Origin: Allobosea sp. 117
GTDB taxonomy: Bacteria; Pseudomonadota; Alphaproteobacteria; Rhizobiales; Xanthobacteraceae
Length of the DNA: 64,000 nt
Direction of reading: 5' to 3'
NCBI RefSeq assembly: GCF_000702305.1
Contig: NZ_JNLC01000014.1
Span: 186,001-250,000, forward strand
The position numbers and the translations under genes were made by a program. The notes beneath the pieces are model-generated. The model searched no databases. It was given only the letters and a program-made list of their open reading frames with translations, and was not told where the DNA came from. Shown here piece after piece: positions 42,322 to 50,682 of the stretch. Within the stretch, counting starts at the first letter, position 1; the number at the start of each line of letters is the position of its first letter.

Positions 42322-42888
42322 TCACATCAGTTGCCCGCCCCGGCAACAGCCCGCATAGGCCCGGGTGCCCCCATAGTAATGGGGAACCTCGGTGCCGCCG
42401 ACGATGCGCCCTTCCACCAGCTTGCCGCCGCGCGTGATCTTCTCCGAGCAATTGGGACAGACCGCCACCTCGGTCGGGTTGACGCGGATAAGCGCCACAT
42501 TCCGCATGGCCATGACGGCTTCGACGGTGCTGCGGCCGTGCTCCTGAAGGCCCTGCTGCAGGAACTCGAAGGCTCCGTAGATATTTCCGCATTTCTCGCA
42601 AGGCGTTCGATTGGAAAAGACAAGGGCGTCCCGCAGCCCCAGCTCCTTCTCGATCCTAGCCTTCTCCTCAGGAGAAATATCCTCGACCCTGAGCTCCTTC
42701 TTGCGCTCCGGCGTCCAGTACCATTCGTTGATCCTCCTGGCCGTCTCCGCCGAGACGTAGAAGGTGGCGCTCCTGCCGCTCTCCACGGCATCCTTGACGG
42801 CGGCAAGAATCGATCCGTAGTCCGCCGAGATCACGCAAGTACCTTCATTGACGAGGCTTTCAGCTGCCTCCAGCCTTTGCTGCATCAT
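42322..42888 (-). CDS. Unrecognised Cys-rich protein with two CxxC pairs
   Basis: The 188-residue product has no recognised family. It has CEKCG (Cys97/Cys100) and CPNCS (Cys144/Cys147), a spacing that fits a zinc ribbon. A long charged helix (about 58-85) precedes them. A Gly-rich tail ends GGTRAYAGCCRGGQLM with two adjacent Cys. GGAGG precedes the ATG. Base composition is clearly less GC-rich than its neighbours, and the upstream 264 bp is AT-rich, pointing to horizontal acquisition. It lies just upstream of the GTA promoter on the same strand, and may or may not relate to it. Confidence 0.75.
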   Translation of the reverse strand: MMQQRLEAAESLVNEGTCVISADYGSILAAVKDAVESGRSATFYVSAETARRINEWYWTPERKKELRVEDISPEEKARIEKELGLRDALVFSNRTPCEKCGNIYGAFEFLQQGLQEHGRSTVEAVMAMRNVALIRVNPTEVAVCPNCSEKITRGGKLVEGRIVGGTEVPHYYGGTRAYAGCCRGGQLM

Positions 42889-43152
42889 GGCGCATCCTCC
42901 AAGAAAATGATAAGTATCGATGAAAATCGTACTTGTTCACGCAGTCGTTTTTGAGAACGCAGCGTCAGGACCACTTAGATGACGCAAAGGAAATTATAGT
43001 TCGCGACTTCAGGGCGCCGTCAAGAGCCATCACAACCATGCGTTGGCGGGGCGCGCCGAGCCTTCTCCGCCTCAAACCCCACCGGCATTCCGATGTGGTC
43101 GTTCCGGCGGCATCGGAGGGTGATTGGCGCGGGCAGGAGGGTGCCGCCCGCC

Positions 43153-44781
43153 CTACTCCACCCGTTCCAGCGTACCCAGCCCGAACCCGTCCAGGTCCTC
43201 GATGGTCACGCTCGCCGCCCGCCCGTCCGGGCCGATGGCGAAGCTGACGCCGACCGGCAGCTCGGGCATCTCGGGGGCCGGGCGATAGGTGAAGACATCG
43301 CGGGCGAAATGGGTGAGCGGGAAGCGCGCCTTGCCGTCCGGGCCCAGCCGCAGCTCCAGCGCCGCGCCCCCGCCGCCCGCCGAAGCCACCGCGCCGCCGC
43401 CGGTCGCGACGATCTCGGCCGGGCCGATATAGGCGTTGGCGTAGCGCCCGGCATAGGCGGAGGCCGGCAGCGCCGGGGCGGCGTCCTTCGGCGGCGCGCC
43501 GTAGGTCTTCTGCGCCGCCTCGATGGCCGGACCGAACAGGCCGGCATAGGCGGCGTCCCAGGCGGGGATCCAATCGCGCGTCACCTTACCCTCGAAGACG
43601 AGGTCGAAGAAGCTCGACGCCAGCCCCTCCGGCACGCCGGTCGGGAAGGCGTTGGCGAGCACGACGATGCCGATATTGCTGTCGGGATAGAGCGTCACCA
43701 GCGTGCGCGCGCCGAGGCTGAAGGCCCCGGCATGGCCCCAGCTCACGCCGTGGCGGTCGAACTCGACGTTCCAGCCGAGCCCGTAGAACGAGGCCGCGCC
43801 GGTGACCGGGTTGCGGCCGCGCGCCATCAGCGGCTGGTGGGTGGCGGCAAGCGCGTCCTCGGCGATCAGCCGCTGGCCGCCGAACAGGCCCTGCGCCAGT
43901 TCGAGCCGCATCCACTGGCCGAGGTCGCGGGCGCTGGAGGAGACGCCGCCGGCGGGGGCCTGCGCGTCCGGCATGCGCTTGAGCTTCGCCGCCCATGTGC
44001 CGTCGACCCTGACGTGCAGCTCGGCACGGTCGTCCTTCGCGATGAAATCGGCGTAGCGCGAGGAGGTCGCCGCCATGCCGAGGCGACGATAGAGCTTCTC
44101 CTGCGCCACCTCCTCCCACGGCTTGCCGGTCGGCGTCGCGGCGGCGACGGCCCCCGCGGTGAGGCCGAAATTCGAATAGGAATAGCCGGCGCGGAAGCTG
44201 GAGGACGGCGGCACGAGCCGCAGCCGATCGAGGATCGTCGCGCGGTCGTAGCCGAGCCCTTCCAGCTCGTTACCGGCATCGCCCGGCAGCCCGGAGCGGT
44301 GGGCGAAGAGATCGCGCACCGTCACCTGCTGGCTCGGATAGGCATCATGGAGCTGGAAGGTCGGATCGAGCTCGGCGACGCGCGAGCCCCAGTCCACCAC
44401 CTTGTCGCTGACCAGCGCGGCCACCACGGTGGAGGAGATCGGCTTCGACATCGAGGCGAGCTGGAACACGGTGTCGGCGTCGACGCGCTCCTGCCTGCCG
44501 GCCTCGCGCAGGCCGAAGCCCTCGAGGAACACGACCCTGTCGTCATGCACCACCACGATGGCGAGCCCCGGCACGCCACCGTCGCTCACCGCCTTGCGGG
44601 CCATCTCGGCCAGCGCCGGCAGCGCGGCGGTCACCCGCTCAGCCGGAACAGGTTCGGCACGGGCGCCGGCGCCCCAGAGGACAGCGGCGGGAAGCAGCGC
44701 GAGGAGCGTGGCACGCATGCCGGCCCGCGCTCTCGCGCCCTTGCGTCCGTGACCGCCCCGTTCCGCCTCGCGCCGCATCAT
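43153..44781 (-). CDS. Beta-lactamase-fold serine hydrolase, exported
   Basis: The 542-residue protein belongs to the class C beta-lactamase/penicillin-binding protein-like family. The nucleophile motif is SMSK (Ser110, Lys113), the YSN motif is at about 202-204, and an HAG triad appears in SWGHAGAFSLG. A signal peptide (about 23-42) has a long basic n-region. A C-terminal DUF3471-type domain is likely beyond about residue 420. Substrate is unknown: esterase, D-aminopeptidase or carboxypeptidase are possible. ATG 44781 after GGAG is chosen; ATG 44718 at the hydrophobic region is an alternative. Confidence 0.88.
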   Translation of the reverse strand: MMRREAERGGHGRKGARARAGMRATLLALLPAAVLWGAGARAEPVPAERVTAALPALAEMARKAVSDGGVPGLAIVVVHDDRVVFLEGFGLREAGRQERVDADTVFQLASMSKPISSTVVAALVSDKVVDWGSRVAELDPTFQLHDAYPSQQVTVRDLFAHRSGLPGDAGNELEGLGYDRATILDRLRLVPPSSSFRAGYSYSNFGLTAGAVAAATPTGKPWEEVAQEKLYRRLGMAATSSRYADFIAKDDRAELHVRVDGTWAAKLKRMPDAQAPAGGVSSSARDLGQWMRLELAQGLFGGQRLIAEDALAATHQPLMARGRNPVTGAASFYGLGWNVEFDRHGVSWGHAGAFSLGARTLVTLYPDSNIGIVVLANAFPTGVPEGLASSFFDLVFEGKVTRDWIPAWDAAYAGLFGPAIEAAQKTYGAPPKDAAPALPASAYAGRYANAYIGPAEIVATGGGAVASAGGGGAALELRLGPDGKARFPLTHFARDVFTYRPAPEMPELPVGVSFAIGPDGRAASVTIEDLDGFGLGTLERVE

Positions 44782-44887
44782 CACGCCGACTCCCTGTTGC
44801 CGTGGGGGAGCCTACATGATGGCGCGGCCCGGCGGCACGGCACGGCGCCGGTTATCCCGCCCCCGACGCGACCCGCACGGAGCCGGC

Positions 44888-45790
44888 TCACGCCGCCTGA
44901 GCCGGGCCGCGCGCCGCCTTCACGTCGCGGACCGGCGGCAGGCCGAACAGGCGGCCATATTCACGGGTGAACTGCGGCACGCTCTCATAGCCCACCGCGA
45001 AGGCCGCCCGGCTCGCCGGGGCGCCTTCCGCCATCATCATCCGGCGCGCCTCGATGAGGCGGAGCTGCTTCTGGAACTGCAGCGGCGAGAGCGAGGTCAC
45101 GGCGCGGAAATGCTGGTGGAAGGCGGACGGGCTCATGCCGGCCGTCGCCGCCAGCCGCTCCACCGGCAGGGGCCTCGCGAACTCGGCCCGCAGCACCGCG
45201 ACGGCGCGGCCGATCCGCTCCGCCTGCCCGTCCGGCCAGCCGAGACGCCGGATCGCCGCGCCGTGCCGGCCGGCAAGCAGCCAGTAGTGCATCTCGCGCA
45301 CCAGTTGGTCGCCCAGCACCGGAATGGAGGCCGGTCGGTCCAGCAGCCGCATCAGCCGCAGCGCGACATCGGCGACCTCCGCCTCGGTCGGCTCGACGCG
45401 CACCGGCGCGAGGTCGCATTCGCTCCGCGCCGCGATCTGCGCCGCCTGCATGCGTCCCGAGAGCTCGGCCACGATGGCCGGGCTCAGCTCCAGCACCAGC
45501 GAGAGATAGGGCACGGCAGGACTGGCGCGGGTGATCCGGCTCACGGTCGGCACGTCCGCCGTGATCACCAGCAATTCCCCGGCGCCGAAATCGAAGCCCT
45601 GCCGGCCCATGGCGACATGCTTGCCGCCCTGCAGGACGAGGCAGGCGAGCGGGCGGGAGATGTCGTAGATCAGGCCGCTCGCGGCGGCTGCGCGCACGGT
45701 GAAGAGCCCCGGAATCGGGGTGCGGGCGATGCCGGCCTCGTCGGAATGGGCCTCGGCGTGGCGGCGGACGCGATCGAGCAGCTCTGTCAT
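44888..45790 (-). CDS. AraC-family transcriptional regulator
   Basis: This 300-residue regulator has an AraC_N cupin-like domain (about 20-170, LACLVLQGGKHVAMGRQGFD) and a C-terminal double HTH (about 190-285, LAATAGMSPSAFHQHFRAV, AFAVGYESVPQFTREYGRLF). It is divergent from the SDR gene at 45923 with a 132-bp spacer, and such pairs often regulate the neighbour. The effector is unknown. Confidence 0.92.
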   Translation of the reverse strand: MTELLDRVRRHAEAHSDEAGIARTPIPGLFTVRAAAASGLIYDISRPLACLVLQGGKHVAMGRQGFDFGAGELLVITADVPTVSRITRASPAVPYLSLVLELSPAIVAELSGRMQAAQIAARSECDLAPVRVEPTEAEVADVALRLMRLLDRPASIPVLGDQLVREMHYWLLAGRHGAAIRRLGWPDGQAERIGRAVAVLRAEFARPLPVERLAATAGMSPSAFHQHFRAVTSLSPLQFQKQLRLIEARRMMMAEGAPASRAAFAVGYESVPQFTREYGRLFGLPPVRDVKAARGPAQAA

Positions 45791-45922
45791 GGCGCGAGAC
45801 TAGCCCCGTTTGGCCCGCTCCGCACCTGTTCTGGAGGATCAGGCAAGAAGCGGCGCGGTTCCGGCAACAATGGCCGCCGCCGCGACGGCATAACGAGCCC
45901 GCCACAACATCAGGAGGCGGAC

Positions 45923-46678
45923 ATGACGAAGATCACGCTCATCACCGGTGCCAGCCGCGGCCTCGGCCGCAACACGGCGCTCAGCATCGCCCGCCGCGGC
46001 GGCGATGTCGTCATCACCTATCACAGCCGCTCGGCGGATGCCGAGGCCGTCCTCGCCGAGATTCAGGCAATGGGCCGCAAGGCCGTCGCGCTGCAGCTCG
46101 ACACCGCCGATGTCGGCAGCTTCGCCGGCTTCGCCCAGCGCCTCAAGGCGGCGCTGCGCGAGACATGGGACCGCGAGAGCTTCGACAGCCTCGTCAACAA
46201 TGCCGGGCACGGCGACTACGCGCCGATCGCCGACACCACGGAGGCGCAGTTCGACCGTCTGGTCGGCGTCCATTTCAAGGGCGTGTTCTTCCTGACCCAG
46301 GCATTGCTGCCGCTCATCGCCGATGGCGGGCGCATCGTGAACCTGTCCTCGGGCCTCACCCGCGTCGCCGCCCCCGGCTTCGCCGCCTATGCGGCGGCCA
46401 AGGGCGCGGTCGAGGTGCTGAGCGTCTATCTGGCGAAGGAGCTGGGAAGCCGCGGCATCGCGGTCAACACGGTCGCGCCGGGGGCGATCGAGACCGATTT
46501 CCTCGGCGGCGCGGTGCGCGACACGCCCGACCTCAACCGCCAGTTCGCGCAGATGACCGCGCTCGGCCGGGTCGGCGTGCCCGACGACATCGGGCCGATG
46601 ATCGCGAACCTGCTGTCGGCGGATAATCGCTGGATCAACGCCCAGCGCATCGAGGTGTCCGGCGGCCAGGGCATCTGA
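45923..46678 (+). CDS. Short-chain dehydrogenase/reductase
   Basis: The 251-residue SDR has the cofactor motif TGASRGLG (about 8-15), NNAG, catalytic Ser in NLSSGLTR and YAAAK as the YxxxK active site. Classical SDR length. AGGAGG precedes ATG 45923. It is probably controlled by the divergent AraC regulator. Substrate cannot be predicted. The neighbouring FMN reductase on the opposite strand may respond to the same electrophile or xenobiotic stress, which is inference. Confidence 0.93.
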   Translation: MTKITLITGASRGLGRNTALSIARRGGDVVITYHSRSADAEAVLAEIQAMGRKAVALQLDTADVGSFAGFAQRLKAALRETWDRESFDSLVNNAGHGDYAPIADTTEAQFDRLVGVHFKGVFFLTQALLPLIADGGRIVNLSSGLTRVAAPGFAAYAAAKGAVEVLSVYLAKELGSRGIAVNTVAPGAIETDFLGGAVRDTPDLNRQFAQMTALGRVGVPDDIGPMIANLLSADNRWINAQRIEVSGGQGI

Positions 46679-46735
46679 CCGCGGGCGGACGGGCCGCGCC
46701 CATACCGCGAAGGCACGGGCGCGGTCGCCGGCCGT

Positions 46736-47302
46736 TCAGCCCCTGGCCTTGGCCAGCAGCGCGATCTCGGCGAGCAGCGCGTCGACGCCGCCGAGCAGGA
46801 AGCCGGCCGTCTTCTCGTCGGTGAAGGCGCCGTCCTTCACCTTCTCGCCGACGCCGGGGACGGCGAGGTGCGGATAGCTGACCACGCGCGCGCCGGTCGC
46901 GGACAGCGACTCGCGCAGTTGGGCCTGGGCGCGGATGCCGCCTGTCGAGCCCGGCGAGGAGGTGACGATGAGCGCCGGCTTGCCGATCAGCGCGCCCTTG
47001 GCATAGGGCCGCGAGCCCCAGTCGATGGCGTTCTTCATGGCGCCGGAGGTGCCGTAATTATATTCGGGCGAGGCGAAGATGATGCCGTCCGCCGCGGCGA
47101 TGGCCGCGCGCAGCGCCGCCGCGGCTTCCGGCGGGGTCGCGGTGTCCTCGTCCTGGTTGTAGAGCGGCACGCCATTGAGGCGGTAGACGGTGAGGTCGGC
47201 CTTCGGCGCCAGCGCCTTGCGCAGCGCCTCCAGCAGGGCGGTGGAAAAGGAGCCGGCGCGCAGGCTGCCGGAAATGCCAAGAAGCTTCGGACGGTCGGTC
47301 AT
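46736..47302 (-). CDS. NADPH-dependent FMN reductase
   Basis: This 188-residue flavodoxin-like enzyme has the FMN-phosphate loop GISGSLRAGSFSTAL, the segment FASPEYNYGTSGAMKNAIDW and SSPGSTGGIRAQ. It is typical of quinone/chromate-type reductases. ATG 47302 is chosen; the longer frame upstream is not conserved and the ribosome site is weak. Convergent with the SDR gene. Confidence 0.9.
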   Translation of the reverse strand: MTDRPKLLGISGSLRAGSFSTALLEALRKALAPKADLTVYRLNGVPLYNQDEDTATPPEAAAALRAAIAAADGIIFASPEYNYGTSGAMKNAIDWGSRPYAKGALIGKPALIVTSSPGSTGGIRAQAQLRESLSATGARVVSYPHLAVPGVGEKVKDGAFTDEKTAGFLLGGVDALLAEIALLAKARG

Positions 47303-47522
47303 CTGGGGGGCACTCTCTTCGGACGGAAGCGCGGCACCACCCGGCTGTCGGGCGGCCGCTTCATATCGATACCAACAATCGGCATTCTGCTGCATCCGCT
47401 CAATAGCCCGGCCGTTGCAATGCTGCACGTGCTCAATTGCGAAGCGGGCCGTCGTTTCCCGGCCGGGGAAAGCGTGTTACCGATTTCGCTGCTGGGCTGA
47501 TCTTCCTGGAGGGCCGACGGCT

Positions 47523-48080
47523 TTGATCCTGACCGACGGCGATATCCGCGCCGCCATCGCCGAGGGCGCGCTTTCCATCGCGCCGCCGCCGCCCGAGGAG
47601 GCCTATGCGCCGAACGGCGTGGACCTGACGCTCGACGCGCGGATGACGCTCTACCGCGCCCCCGCCCCCGGCGAGGACCCGGTGATCGATCCGGCCGGCC
47701 CCGGCTACAGCTTCCGCGAGGCGATCGGCGCGATGACCGACGACATCGAGATCGGCGCGGAGGGCTTCGTGCTCGATCCGGGCCGGCTGGTGCTCGGCTG
47801 GACCTGCGAGCGGGTCGACCTCAAGCCCACCGCCCGCCTCGCCGCCCGCGTCGAGGGCAAGAGCTCGCTCGCCCGCATCGGCCTGATCGTGCATCTCACC
47901 GCGCCGACCATCCATGCCGGCTCGACCGGGCGCATCCAGCTCGAGATCATCAATCTCGGGCCGCGCCCGATCCGCCTGCGGGCCGGCATGAAGGTGTGCC
48001 AGCTCATCCTCGAGCAGACGCTCGGTGTGCCGAACAACGGCTATCGCGGTCAGTTCGCCGGCCAGCGCGCGGCGGGCTGA
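47523..48080 (+). CDS. dcd: dCTP deaminase
   Basis: The 185-residue enzyme converts dCTP to dUTP for thymidylate synthesis. Signature segments are ILTDGDIRAAI at the start, RVEGKSSLARIGLIVHLTAP, HAGSTGRIQLEIINLG with the catalytic Glu, and MKVCQLILE. The start is TTG 47523, preceded by GGAGGG at 9 bases; no ATG fits the family N terminus. Length is near the usual 185-195 residues. Confidence 0.93.
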   Translation: MILTDGDIRAAIAEGALSIAPPPPEEAYAPNGVDLTLDARMTLYRAPAPGEDPVIDPAGPGYSFREAIGAMTDDIEIGAEGFVLDPGRLVLGWTCERVDLKPTARLAARVEGKSSLARIGLIVHLTAPTIHAGSTGRIQLEIINLGPRPIRLRAGMKVCQLILEQTLGVPNNGYRGQFAGQRAAG

Positions 48081-48120
48081 CGGCGGGCGCCCCCTCCACG
48101 AGCCACGTTATCCTGCATGC

Positions 48121-48236
48121 GCCACGTCATCCTGAGGTGCTCGGCCGCAGGTCGAGCCTCGAAGGATGGTTCGTGGGGCGCGGGGCGGACGTCCTTCGAG
48201 CCCGGCGACGGCGGGTACCTCAGGATGACGGTGCGC
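48121..48236. repeat. Inverted pair of family 3 palindromes after dcd
   Basis: Copies at about 48123-48168 and 48188-48233 are in opposite orientation. The first core is GCTCGGCC-GCA-GGTCGAGC, with a wobble mismatch; the second is imperfect. Confidence 0.75.
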
Positions 48237-48291
48237 CAGGGCAAACGCGCAGGGGCGGGGCCGATCGAGCCGGCTGAAGGCGCCGCCCCCC

Positions 48292-48762
48292 TTACGTTCC
48301 GCCTCCGCTAGCGAGGAAGGCGATGAGGTCGGCGCGGTCCTTGGTGTCGGTCATGCCGGAATAGGGCTTCATGTTGTTGCCCGGCACGACGGCCTGCGGA
48401 TCGGCGATGAAGCGGTCGAGCGTCGCGCTGTCCCAGGTGAGGCCGGCATTTTTCATGGCATCGGAGAATACGTAGCCGGTCAGGCTTCCTGCCTTGCGGT
48501 CCAGGACGCCGGCGAGGCTCGGACCGAGCCGGTTGTCGCCCTCCTTGAGCGTATGGCAGGTGCGGCAGGCATTGTTGAACACCATCCGCCCGGCCGACGC
48601 GTCGCCCTGCTCCGGCGTCTGGTTCTGCGCCAGCGCGGGCATGAAGAACAGCAGCGCGAGCGCGGCGGCGACCGGCCCGCCCGTCAGCACGCGCCGCGAG
48701 ACATCGAGCAAGCGAAAGCCAGTCGAACCGAAACCAGGCGAACCAAAACCAAGCGAACCCAT
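48292..48762 (-). CDS. Class I c-type cytochrome, membrane-anchored or exported
   Basis: The 156-residue protein has a Gly/Phe/Ser-rich N terminus with imperfect 15-nt coding repeats (GFGSPGFGSTGF). A hydrophobic export signal (about 26-46), one haem motif CRTCH, and MKPY (NNMKPYSGM) with the likely Met axial ligand follow. It is of the mitochondrial/R. capsulatus cytochrome c2-like type. AGGAGGAAGG precedes ATG 48762. Matured by the Ccm system. Flanked on both sides by family 3 palindromes. Confidence 0.88.
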   Translation of the reverse strand: MGSLGFGSPGFGSTGFRLLDVSRRVLTGGPVAAALALLFFMPALAQNQTPEQGDASAGRMVFNNACRTCHTLKEGDNRLGPSLAGVLDRKAGSLTGYVFSDAMKNAGLTWDSATLDRFIADPQAVVPGNNMKPYSGMTDTKDRADLIAFLASGGGT

Positions 48763-48861
48763 GGCCTTCCTCCTGCAGCGCCGGGCGCTGCCTTTAGGGA
48801 AGAAAGCCCCGGAACGGCGGGAAGGTTCCTTGACGGGCCGCTGGAGTTGCTCGGCTTCGAC

Positions 48862-49036
48862 CATCCTTCGAGGCCCGGCCGGTGGCCGGGCACCTCAGAT
48901 GACGGCGTGATTGCGGTCGGGTGCTCGGCGAACCGTGGCTCTTCCGTCGGGAGGCCAACCGGCCTCTTCCACTTTGCTCCCCGCCAGCGCCACGTCATCC
49001 TGAGGTGCCCGGCGCCAGCCGGGCCTCGAAGGATGG
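48862..49036. repeat. Family 3 palindromes upstream of the cytochrome gene
   Basis: One copy at about 48862-48905 (core GCCCGGCC-GGT-GGCCGGGC) and one at about 48991-49036 (core GCCCGGC-GCCA-GCCGGGC). They lie in the 479-bp geneless stretch 48763-49241, which otherwise holds only a direct duplication. Confidence 0.8.
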
Positions 49037-49223
49037 TCCTCCGGGCGCGCGAGGCGGGCATTCTTGAGGCGCGGCGGCATGAGGGCACATCAGAATCCCC
49101 GCGCGGGGATGCGTCCGAGTGCAGGTGTCCGCTGGCGAGCACGTCGGCCTTATTCCATTTTGCTCCCCGCCAGTGCCACGTCATCCTGAGGTGCCCGGCC
49201 ACCGGCCGGGCCTCGAAAGATGG
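48961..49223 (+). repeat. Direct duplication of about 76 bp (48961-49036 and 49147-49223)
   Basis: Both units start GGCCT and contain TTTGCTCCCCGCCAG, GCCACGTCATCCTGAGGTGC and a complete family 3 palindrome. They differ at a few positions. The second unit leads directly into the GIY-YIG gene. Confidence 0.75.
49179..49223 (+). repeat. Family 3 palindrome, left flank of GIY-YIG gene
   Basis: CGTCATCCTGAGGTGC, core GCCCGGCC-ACC-GGCCGGGC, then CTCGAAAGATGG. It ends 18 bp before the nuclease ATG and is an inverted partner of 49557-49600. Confidence 0.85.
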
Positions 49224-49241
49224 TTCAGAGGAGCCGCCCGC

Positions 49242-49556
49242 ATGGGCGCATTCGTCTACATGCTCCGCTGCGCGGACGGCTCCTTCTATGTCGGCTCCGC
49301 CACCGGCTCGGATCTCGAAAAACGCGTGACGGAACACCAGAGCGGCGCGCACCCCGGCTATACGTTCAAGAGACGCCCGGTGACCCTGCTCTGGTCGGAG
49401 CACTTCGAACGCATCACCGACGCGATCGCGGCCGAGCGCAAGCTGAAAGGATGGAGCCGCGCCAAGAAGGAGGCGCTGGCCGGCGGCGACTGGAACGCCG
49501 TCAGACTGTTCGCCAAGCGGCCGACCGCGCGCGGTCGGAGCGCCGCTGAAGACTGA
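49242..49556 (+). CDS. GIY-YIG family nuclease (UPF0213-like)
   Basis: This 104-residue single-domain protein has the GIY-YIG signature as VYMLRCADGSFYVGSATG, followed by the conserved Arg in EKRVTEHQSG and Glu in TDAIAAERKLKGWSRAKKEA. Domain is complete by length. GAGGAG precedes ATG 49242. The gene sits exactly between two inverted family 3 palindromes; its stop codon directly abuts the right one. GIY-YIG nucleases include homing enzymes and repair nucleases; the function of this small subfamily is not known. Confidence 0.9.
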   Translation: MGAFVYMLRCADGSFYVGSATGSDLEKRVTEHQSGAHPGYTFKRRPVTLLWSEHFERITDAIAAERKLKGWSRAKKEALAGGDWNAVRLFAKRPTARGRSAAED

Positions 49557-49600
49557 CCATCCTTCGAGGCCCGGCTGACGCCGGGCACCTCAGGATGACG
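49557..49600 (-). repeat. Family 3 palindrome, right flank of GIY-YIG gene
   Basis: Reverse orientation copy starting immediately after the nuclease stop codon, core GCCCGGC-GTCA-GCCGGGC in the reverse reading. It matches the left flank over about 44 bp apart from the loop and two or three bases. Confidence 0.85.
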
Positions 49601-49695
49601 GCAGGGATGGAAGGAGGCGGGGTGCCGGGGCGAACCGCCGCCCGACCGGCGATATACCCCTGCCTGCCCCCTGCCCCCTGCCCTCGACGAGCCTC

Positions 49696-49804
49696 GTCAT
49701 CCTGAGGCGCTCGCGGCACGCGAGCCTCGAAGGATGCCGGTCCGGGCGCCCGAGGTGAGCATCCTTCGAGGCCCAGCCGCTGGCCGGGGCACCTCAGGAT
49801 GACG
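49696..49804. repeat. Inverted pair of family 3 palindromes before the GntR gene
   Basis: Copies at about 49696-49738 (core GCTCGCG-GCA-CGCGAGC) and 49757-49804 (imperfect core) are in opposite orientation, downstream of the GntR gene stop. Confidence 0.8.
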
Positions 49805-49834
49805 GCGCGCGTGGAGAAGGCGGGGTGCCCAGCA

Positions 49835-50599
49835 CTACCCGGCGATCAGCGTGTTCCTGTTGAGGCGGCGGACGGCGAGGTCGATGCGCTCCTCGTCGCG
49901 GCGGAAGGCCTCCACCGCATCCATCGTGTAGCGCAGATGCGCGCGCGTTGCCTCCTCCGCCTCGGCGCTCTTCCCCTCGACGATGGCGACGCCGATGGCG
50001 GTGTGCTGGGCGAGCAGCGCGTCGCGGAACTCGTCGCTGGCAAACAGGCTGGTACGGCTGAAGAAGATGTCCCGCCGGAGCATGTCCGAGAAGGCGCGCA
50101 TGACGTGCAGGATGACGAGGTTGTGCGAGGCCTCGTAGATGAGGCGGTGCAGCTCGATGTCCGACTGCGCTTCCTTGGTGAGGTCGCCCGACGCGTGCGC
50201 CCGCTCCATCTCGGTCAGGCATTCGCGTATGGCGGCGCGCTCGGGCTCGGTGGCGCGGACGGCGGCAAGCCCCGCCGCCTTGGCCTCGACCGCCTCGCGA
50301 TACTCGAAATAGTCGGCGGTCACCCGCTCATTGGACTGCAGCAGGCCGGCGAGCGGGTCGGTCAGCGGCGAGAGGAATTGCGTTACCCGGGTACCGTCGC
50401 GGCTGGTCACCAGAAGCCCCCGCATCTCCAGAAGCTGGATCGCGTCGCGCAGCGAGGGGCGGGAAACCTCCAGCCGCTCGGCGAGGTCGCGCTCGCCGGC
50501 GAGCTTCTCGCCCGGCCGCAGCACACCTTCGAGGATCATCCGCTCGATGTGCTCGGCAATGGTCTCCGCGAGCTTTCGCGTGCGCAGCGGCTCGATCAT
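49835..50599 (-). CDS. GntR (FadR-type) regulator, probably of lactate utilisation
   Basis: The 254-residue regulator has an N-terminal winged HTH (about 5-70, GEKLAGERDLAERLEVSRPS, then LRDAIQLLEMRGLL) and a helical FCD ligand domain (about 95-230). It is divergent from lctP-lldD, matching LldR/PdhR-type control by lactate or pyruvate; the ligand is inferred from context. ATG 50599 after GAGGGTGG is chosen because the HTH begins soon after; the extended frame is not conserved. Confidence 0.9.
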   Translation of the reverse strand: MIEPLRTRKLAETIAEHIERMILEGVLRPGEKLAGERDLAERLEVSRPSLRDAIQLLEMRGLLVTSRDGTRVTQFLSPLTDPLAGLLQSNERVTADYFEYREAVEAKAAGLAAVRATEPERAAIRECLTEMERAHASGDLTKEAQSDIELHRLIYEASHNLVILHVMRAFSDMLRRDIFFSRTSLFASDEFRDALLAQHTAIGVAIVEGKSAEAEEATRAHLRYTMDAVEAFRRDEERIDLAVRRLNRNTLIAG

Positions 50600-50682
50600 T
50601 CCACCCTCGACTGTTGTTTTTCCAATGATAATCGCCCCTTGCCGGCTGTCCATCTGCAACGAAGGGCTAACGTCCTTACCGA

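Noticed and set aside
42161-42358. A 65-codon plus-strand frame next to the GTA operator region, considered as an antitoxin-type regulator
   Set aside because: No HTH or other domain is convincing, no ribosome site is visible, and its end overlaps the Cys-rich gene antisense.
48121-49804. Many short palindromic repeats at 48-50 kb, considered as a CRISPR array
   Set aside because: Copies are in both orientations, irregularly spaced, separated by genes, and no cas gene is present.
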